From NCBI GenBank assembly GCA_023374025.1, contig SIJG01000118.1, positions 350,267 through 414,266 of the forward strand: a DNA stretch of 64,000 nt. Direction: 5' to 3'. The translations under genes were made by a program, and so were the position numbers. This document shows, piece by piece, positions 57,366-64,000 of this stretch; the first letter of the stretch is position 1, and each line of letters begins with the position of its first letter. Under the pieces are notes generated by a model. The model worked only from the letters and a program-made list of their open reading frames with translations, was not told the origin of the DNA and made no database searches. This DNA comes from Heterodera schachtii (Eukaryota > Nematoda > Chromadorea > Rhabditida > Heteroderidae).

Positions 57366-57918
57366 GAAAAAGAAAAACTCTCAGAAAAAATAAATTTGGA
57401 AGCAAAAGTTTTAATTAAAAAGAATTTGATTGAACAAATAAAAAAGTTTAAGGATTTTAGAACTTCTCTCAATGCCAAATGTCAATTAAAATGGTGCCAA
57501 AAAGCAAACAATGAAATTGTGAAAAAAATGTTAATTTTGAAATTAAATGGTGACAATTCGACGAGAAGAAGCAGAAAAATTGGAAGTTCGACGAATATTT
57601 TTTATATTATAATATTAAATAAATTATTTAAATTATCACTGGAAAGAGTGTTTGCTTTTTTGTGTGCAAATTTTTTTTACTAATAGCTTTTTTTTTTATT
57701 TAGAGAAAATGAGCGCTAAACAAAAATTGAATTTTGTCTGCAAACAAATTGCCATTAAGAAAGCGTTTCCAAAAATGTCAAACTGTGAAATTTCCACCAT
57801 TTTAAACATACCAAATGGCACGATGAAAAATTGGCGAAAAAAACTCAGTGTACGAAATTATGGCTTTTTTATTGAACAGCCCAAAAAGGTCATTGTTTCA
57901 TTATCCTTTCAAATTTAG
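57366..57918 (+). CDS. candidate small gene with HTH-like second exon
   Basis: Not recognised. After a TTTTTTTTAG acceptor, an open stretch from 57366 encodes a Lys-rich helix-prone segment (KEKLSEKINLEAKVLIKK). A second exon after TTTTTATTTAG (57702) contains ATG 57709 and encodes QKLNFVCKQIAIKKAF, CEISTILNIPNGTMKNWRKK, stop at 57916-57918. The second part matches the pattern at the end of the 52713 protein (FV...KK...IS..L.v..GTi..W+K). The joining intron and start codon are uncertain. Confidence 0.4.
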
Positions 57919-58077
57919 TAATTTTAACAAGAGAAAATTCAAGGAAAAGTTTAAAATTTGTTTTTTTTTTGTTATAAAGTTTTTTAAACCTTTAATCTTT
58001 TAAAATTTGGTAAGTTTAATCAAATGCAAGTAAGGCTAAAAATTTTAAATTTTTATTCATTTTGGTATATTTATTTA

Positions 58078-59035
58078 CTAAATCCAATAATAGGAAAATA
58101 TTGATCATAGTCCCCAAACTCAAAAATGCTTAAAAACGTCAGAATCGATGTAAAAAGGTTCGAAATGGGTTGGAAAAATAGAATTAGGGGAGCGCTTGCC
58201 CTTTTCAGGCTGAAAAAGTGCCGGAATTGGGGTGCCAAACTCAGCTGGGACTCAAATGACCGCACTATAAAAAGCACTAAAAAGACATTTTAAATAATTT
58301 TTCTAGGGTAATTTGTGGCGCTGATCACGAATATGACCTTTATTTTGCAAACTTCCGAACCCCGAACCCTAATTCGAACAAAATTTTAAATTTAGAAAGG
58401 ACGTCAAATATAAAAGTTTGAATTTGCATATTGCGCTAAAAAACCGCCGCACACTCGACTACGGCGGCCAGTAGGTGGGGCGAGACTACGGGCTACGGAA
58501 GAAGTCCGCGCGTGATCCGCAGGCGATTGACTGATTGGCGGGGGCCCTTCGGGCCCCCGCAGTCAACCGCCTGTGGCGCTCGTCAGACTGCTTCCTCCGC
58601 CCTCCGTCTCGCCCCACTACTTGCTCCGTCTTCGCATGCTCCCTTTTGCGAAAATGTTCATAACCGTGTTCAGCAACCTCGAAAACCCCTAAAAATTCGT
58701 TTTTCATTTAATTTATAAATTTTAAATTTTGTTCGAATTAGGGTTCGGGGTTCGGAATTTCGCAAAATAAAGGTCATATTCGTGATCAGCGCCACAAATT
58801 ACCCTAGAAAATTATTTAAAATGTCTTTTGAGTGCTTTTATAGCACGGCCAATTGAGTCCCAGCTGAATTTGGCACTCCATTTTCGGCACTTTTCATCCT
58901 GAAAAAGGGCAAGCGCGCCCATAATTCTATTTTTCCAACCCATTTCGAACCTTTTTACATCGATTCTGACCGTTTTTATGCATTTTTGAGTTTGGGGACT
59001 ATGATCAATATTTACCCAATAATACTTTTTAATTC
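58078..59035. mobile_element. large foldback element, ~320-bp arms
   Basis: Arms 58078-58395 and 58720-59035 are inverted copies of about 90% identity (shared words TTCGAAATGGGTTGGAAAAA, GGGTAATTTGTGGCG, TTCGGGGTTC). The centre holds a GC-rich block with the perfect hairpin GCGGGGGCCC-TTC-GGGCCCCCGC (about 58538-58560) and other complementary pieces. No transposase. Target duplication was not determined. Confidence 0.8.
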
Positions 59036-60837
59036 TTTAGAAAGAGCAATCGCAAAATTGAAAATTGGAAGGAAAAATCATTGAATGGACACCAGAGAAA
59101 ATTGAGGTCAATTCAAAGAAATATGTAACAATCTAAACGAAAAAAATTGAGGCATTTTTGAACAAATGAGAACAATTGAGAAACAAAAAGTTTATTTAAA
59201 ATTTTTAAATTAAAATTGATAAATAATATTTATAAATTTCCATTTTTAATTTTCAACCATTTTTTCACATTGTATTTAAATGTGGGCTTAATTGTCTGGG
59301 ACTAGAAGCCTCTAAAATAGTATGCTTTCGGCGCTAAAACCCATAAATAAGCGGGAAAATGGTTGGAAAATAGGCATTAAGAAGCTAAATTTGTAAAATT
59401 GGTTTATACATTTTTGACCTGTATAGCCTAATTATTTTTAGTCCACAACAAATTGTATAACCGTGAATAAATTTGACACAAATAGTGTTATTTGTCCATT
59501 TTAAAAAACTTTGTAAAGGAAAACTTATAAAAAAAGTTTATCATTTTGTTTTAAAATTCATTCAGGAAAATGCGGGACCGGGTCAGTTTAATCTGACCAT
59601 TATAGTCTGGCCGTTATAGCCAGGGGGTTGGTTGAGTCCGTGCTGAGACGAACCGAAAATAGTCTCAATGTCAATAAAAATATTTAAATTTAATTATACA
59701 ATTTAATTCGGTCACGAAAAATAATAAATTTTAATTAGACAATTATTTAAAAAAATAAATAAAAATAAAAACTTTCTCACTCCCGATCAAAAAAAAATTA
59801 AATCCGAACGAAAATTTTAATTTCAAATCTTGAAGCCATCAAATTGATAGAGTAAGCTTACTACTGTAGAGGATTTTTCATTAAAAAAAACAAATCTACT
59901 GATTTTCTTCTGAAATTTCATCCAAAATTTTAGTAAATTTAACTTCTTCATTCGTTTCTCCATAAATTCATGCATTTTTCCTATAAATTTTACTTCATCA
60001 CTATACTTTTTTTCCCTAATGTTATAATTCAAAAATTATTTGCATTTTTTAATGGTATGAAAGTTAACATTTATTTTGAGCAGAATCTATGAAGAAAAAA
60101 CATTGAAGAAAAGTTAAAGCTCTGACTTACATTATTGTTTTATTTTAAAATTTTTTAACATTATTATCATATTTAAAAAAACATTGCTTTAAAAGAATTA
60201 AATTTAAATATTTTTATTGACACTGAGATTATTTTTCGGTTCGCCCTTACTGAGACATTTTCGGTTCGACCTAGCACCGGTTGAGTCTGGCAAGCTGTTT
60301 TCGCCCATAACTCTTACAAATATTTTTTTTTACCAATCATAAACAAGGAAACATAAAGGCATTTTTTAAGTCTAATGGCGCAAGCATTATTTAAAATTTT
60401 TATGCATTTTTGAAAAATGACCATTTTTATCGATTTTTCTGATCATTTTGGCGCCATGGTGAAAAAACCCGAAATTACATAGCAAATCGAAAATTAATAT
60501 GTCTATATGATAAGTGATCTATGTGTTAATTGTCAGAGTTAACCAACCCTTCACTTTATTACATATTGTTACGTAATCCAGCAAATTCTTGTCATTCGAA
60601 TCCTTTATTTTTAACTACCATTTATTTTAGTCATTGCTAATTTTAAGCGGAAAGAATAAAAATGTTTAACATTGATTGATTTTTATGTTTTATACTATGG
60701 CACATTGATTTTGTGAAGTTGAAATGGTTACAATTTATTTCAACTTTAATAATCAGAATTTCCATTTAAAAAACCGGTTTCATTTTTAAATTAAAAAATA
60801 TTTTTTCTTGGCAATTTGTCAATTTCTCGCGACTTTT
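59036..60837. other. no gene seen; one small inverted element
   Basis: AT-rich. Inverted segments at 59640-59700 and 60205-60290 (AACCGAAAAT, TGTCAATAAAAATATTTAAA, GGTTGAGTC) bracket about 500 bp and look like a MITE. The rest is unremarkable. Confidence 0.45.
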
Positions 60838-63762
60838 TCATGGCAAAATGTCCAAAAAGTCTCGGTAACGGTGGCTTCTCCGCTTCTTCTTCATGGTCAC
60901 GATCAGCTCGCGTTCCTCGTCCTTGAACACGGTTTCCAAGTTGAGCACACCGATGTCAAACGTTTTCTTTGGCGTCGCACTGTCCGTGACATATGAATTC
61001 GGAATTTTGAACTTCAACTTGCGCGAGCCGGGCTTAAAAAATCCAATTATTTCTTCGGCATTTAGATTTATTAAGAAGTTAATATTTAAAACTAATGATT
61101 GGCATTAACTTCAAATTTTTTAAAATAATTTTTGCAATGCGAATATTATTCTAAAACAAAGTTAAGGAGCATATATTAAAAATTTTATTTAAAAATATTA
61201 TTTAAATAATATATTTTTATATTTAAATTTAAGCACAATGTTTTCACCGTGGTGCGACTTTTGGGGATTTGCAACTTGGGGACCCGACATTTGGGGACCC
61301 GACTTTTGGGGACCCGACACTTAGGGAACCCGACACTTGGGGATCCCGACATTTGAGGACCCGACTTTTGGGGACTCGACACTTAGGGAACCCGACATTT
61401 GGGGACCCGACATTTGGGGACCGAACGACATTTGAGCAAAAGGCACTTAAGGAAACCACCGACATTTGGCAACCCGACATTTAGGGACCCGACATTTGGG
61501 GATTTTAATAAAACAAAAAAAAAATTATTTAAAAATTTAATTTTAAGCCCAAAATTAGACAAAATTAAGTCTGCTTTAGCCGGTGCTGGCGCGTTTCTTA
61601 AATTCCGCCACCCATCGCGTTTCTTAAATCCGCCAATGGGTTTTAAAACAAAAAATGGGAATATATATATAAATTCGTAGCTTGGCTCAAATTCATTAAA
61701 TTAATATTTAGTGGTATTTTTCAATAGCTTTAATTGTTCTCTTTCAGTATATAATTTTTCAATAACTACAAACTTTTAAAATTTAAGTGTTTAAATTCAA
61801 TTGTCGCAAAATTAATTTATATATTCGATAGCACTAAGAATTCTCTAATTACCTCTAAAATTTCAGAAAATTTCATTGAGTTTCAAAAATATTCATGGGC
61901 AAAAGTTCTGGTTTAACGTTTTTTGAAATTTTATTACAATAACTTTTTTTTATACTAAGTAAAAAATTTTAGAAAATTATATTCTGGTAGAGAATAATTA
62001 ATGGTATTGAACGTTACCATGAAATATTAATTTGGTAGACTTTGAGCTAAGTTATGAAATGTGTTACCCATTTTTGTTTTCAAACCCATTGGCGGATTTA
62101 AGAAACGCGCATGGGTGGAGGAATTTAAGAAACGCGCCAGCACGCTTTAGCCAGAGTTAATTCCATTGCAAGAAAAAATTAAAGAACATTTTAAAAATTA
62201 ACTCTGTTTCCGGACTCACCGCGAGGAGGTAGCATAATTTTGCTGTTAAATTGCATTTAAGAAACCGAAAAGTAACCTCGGCATTTTGTTTCTGTACGCA
62301 ATTAGACAGCAAAGTCGTCTGGAATTTTTTGAATGCCCTTGACGGATTTCTGTTCCCGTTGGCCCTTGGGAAAGGCACTTTAAATAAAAGTTGAAAAAGG
62401 GTGTACTGTACATAAAAGTGTATTGTGATTTGTCTATTGTGTAGTGGTTAGTATGGGCTCAAAATTCTGCTACCTCCTCGCGGTGAGTCCGGAAACAGAG
62501 TTAATTTTTAAAATATTATTTAATTTTTTCTTGCAATTGAATTAACTCTGGCTAAAGCAGACGTAATTTTGTCTAATTTTGGGCTTAAAATTAAATTTTT
62601 AAATAATTTTTTTTTGTTTTATTAAAATCCCCAAATGTCGGGTCCCTAAATGTCGGGTTGCCAAATGTCGGTGGTTTCCCTAAGTGCCTTTTGCTCAAAT
62701 GTCGTTTGGTCCCCAAATGTCGGGTCCCCAAATGTCGGGTTCCCTAAGTGTCGGGTCCCCAAAAGTCGGGTCCCCAAATGTCGGGATCCCCAAGTGTCGG
62801 GTTCCCTAAGTGTCGGGTCCCCAAAAGTCGGGTCCCCAAATGTCGGGATCCCCAAAAGTCGGGTCCCCAAATGTCGGGTCCCCAAGTTGCAAATCCCCAA
62901 AAGTCGGGTAGCCTGTTTTCACCTTAATCCCATCATCACAGTCGTGGTAGACCTTAAAAACAACGTCGATGTTCGTCAGCTCAGAGGTATGGCCAGAAAG
63001 TTGAAAGTTGCCATTTGGGTCAGAATATCCTGAAAAAGAAATATTTTACGACTATCTAAGAATTAATAAATTTTTAACCCCCCCAAAAAAAATTTTTTTT
63101 TTTCAAAATATAAAAATCCCTCATATTTTCGCTGTCCATTCTTTTACCGGCATCAAGTTGGTCATCTGGGTCGACACCAGCGTCCTCATCGTACAGTTTG
63201 ACCCGAACGTTTCGTGCCGGTGCCGTGCCACACAACAGACGCCCTAACAAAAATTTAAAAATAATTTGGTCCCTCCCTTCCTGGATATTCAGGCACAAAA
63301 ATGTTGAGGATAGGACGAATTTTTGGGAAATTTTTTTTGTTTCTTATGGCTATATTTTGTGCGAATTTGGTCAATTTTTAGGGGTATTTTTCTGAAATTG
63401 TTCGGATTAATTCTTAGTATTATCCGCAAAAAAAAAATAGGTTAAAGCCTAAAAATCTGGTCTCTAGTGATAATCAGTAATGACAATGTCATTTTAGAAA
63501 CCGGGTAAGAAAACGAAAAATCTCGGAGATTTGGGGGATCAGGGTTTGAACAATAGGAATAGGCCCAAATATTGGGGATTGGCATCTTGGAGCAACCAGG
63601 ATTGCTCCATATTCAACTAATTGGTTCACTTTCTGCCCATTTATACGCCTCTTTTTGAGTTAAATTTCCCGCACCTTTCACAGCGACGGATTGAGTTCGC
63701 GCATCAATCAAATAAAACACAGCGAACAATAACAGAAGGCAAAGTTGACGCAGAAGAAGCAT
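60838..63762 (-). CDS. transthyretin-like (TTL) secreted protein, 161 aa, 4 exons
   Basis: Nematode TTL proteins are small secreted beta-sandwich proteins; plant parasites deploy some in infection. Exons: 63675-63762, 63148-63243, 62923-63029, 60838-61032; all junctions keep phase and give 161 residues. The N-terminus is a signal peptide (MLLLRQLCLLLLFAVFYLI), then the mature start RTQSVAVKGRLLCGTAPA, KLYDEDAGVDPDDQLDAG, YSDPNGNFQLSGHTSELT, FKVYHDCDDGIKPGSRK and the conserved end FDIGVLNLETVF. Two Cys (in LLCG and HDCDD) match the family. Length and exon layout are normal. Intron 3 (1890 bp) carries a MULE-like transposon inserted at its 5' splice site; the donor at 62921-62922 remains intact. 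The gene otherwise looks functional. Confidence 0.93.
61249..62913. mobile_element. MULE-like element with minisatellite TIRs, 1.67 kb
   Basis: Flanked by an exact 10-bp duplication TGTTTTCACC (61239-61248, 62914-62923). Terminal inverted repeats extend over about 420-450 bp: 61249-61581 plus 62153-62240 on the left, 62460-62913 on the right. Their outer 250 bp are arrays of a 13-16 bp word (CCGACATTTGGGGAC and variants CCGACTTTTGGGGAC, CCGACACTTAGGGAAC). Long TIRs with 9-10 bp duplications point to the Mutator group. No transposase is present. Reading frames across the arrays are artefacts. A second element is nested in the left arm. Confidence 0.85.
61583..62143. mobile_element. nested TIR element, 561 bp, 9-bp TSD
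   Basis: Inverted ends GTGCTGGCGCGTTTCTTAAA and its complement, each followed by a second GCGTTTCTTAAATCCGCCAA block. The 9-bp duplication GCTTTAGCC (61573-61581, 62144-62152) splits the outer element's left arm. No coding capacity. The TSD length again suggests a Mutator-type transposase acting in trans. Confidence 0.85.
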
Positions 63763-64000
63763 TTTAAGACTGAATTTTACGATAAAAATTATTTGTCATA
63801 ATCAGAAAATCATTAATACAGTATTTCAACGAAACGTACTGTAACATTGTGTATTGTAGTATTACAAAAAGTCAAAATTGTATAAGTGACCTCACGCTCA
63901 GAATTTTAATAAAATTATGAAAAATTACCCAAAAATCTTATTCACTGACGCATTTTCCACCGAAACATTCCATTTTCAGGTTACGGGAATAAGTAAACTT
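63763..64000. other. upstream region of the TTL gene
   Basis: AT-rich 5' flank, under 300 bp in view. No convincing promoter element or trans-splice acceptor is seen close to the ATG. Confidence 0.3.

Noticed and set aside
61244..61484. Overlapping frames with PNVGSPNVG/FGDPTFGDPT repeats (also 62646-63033)
   Set aside because: They translate the minisatellite terminal repeats of the transposon, on both strands and in both copies. Not a protein.

Overview
The window is nuclear DNA from a nematode, most likely a tylenchid plant parasite close to the cyst nematodes (Globodera/Heterodera). The evidence is: an alpha-spectrin gene whose 26 readable exons align with Caenorhabditis SPC-1; several GC-AG introns (GCAAG donors), a known habit of cyst nematodes; a nematode-type transthyretin-like secreted protein gene; a Pao/BEL retrotransposon; and 21 of the 22 bases of the nematode spliced leader SL1 inside that element's LTRs. 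Species assignment is inference.

Layout. 1-11.1 kb: 5' half of alpha-spectrin on the minus strand (26 exons, 1218 codons), running off the left edge. 11.1-24 kb: AT-rich DNA with an orphan serine-protease exon, a 14-copy ~391-bp satellite with a three-monomer higher-order pattern, minisatellites, hairpin repeats and MITEs. 23.6-31.3 kb: a short candidate gene end, then a Fic-domain (AMPylase-type) gene on the plus strand whose catalytic exon lies beyond a 5.5-kb intron filled with hAT, mariner-like and foldback elements. 31.3-34.2 kb: minus-strand candidate exons, one split by a hAT element. 34.3-46.6 kb: a complete Pao/BEL element (minus strand) with matching TSDs, a 3050-codon gag-pol-env frame, an in-frame stop in env, six leader hairpins sharing one loop, and SL1 sequence in both LTRs. 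47.4-52.1 kb: two decayed S1 serine-protease copies with a duplicated upstream segment that carries a scrap of alpha-spectrin exon 8. 52.7-58 kb: a 646-residue protein with signal peptide, 24 tandem repeats and a helix-turn-helix-like basic end, then an open 21-bp minisatellite and a second small gene with a similar HTH-like module. 58-64 kb: a large foldback element and a transthyretin-like gene (minus) carrying a MULE-like transposon inserted exactly at a 5' splice site, itself carrying a nested element.

The host genes do not form one pathway. Spectrin is a membrane-skeleton protein. The Fic, transthyretin-like, protease and repeat genes are the kinds of single-domain or secreted proteins found in variable regions of parasitic nematode genomes. 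The dominant theme is mobile DNA: LTR, hAT, mariner-like, MULE-like and foldback elements, several nested, and many still showing target-site duplications.
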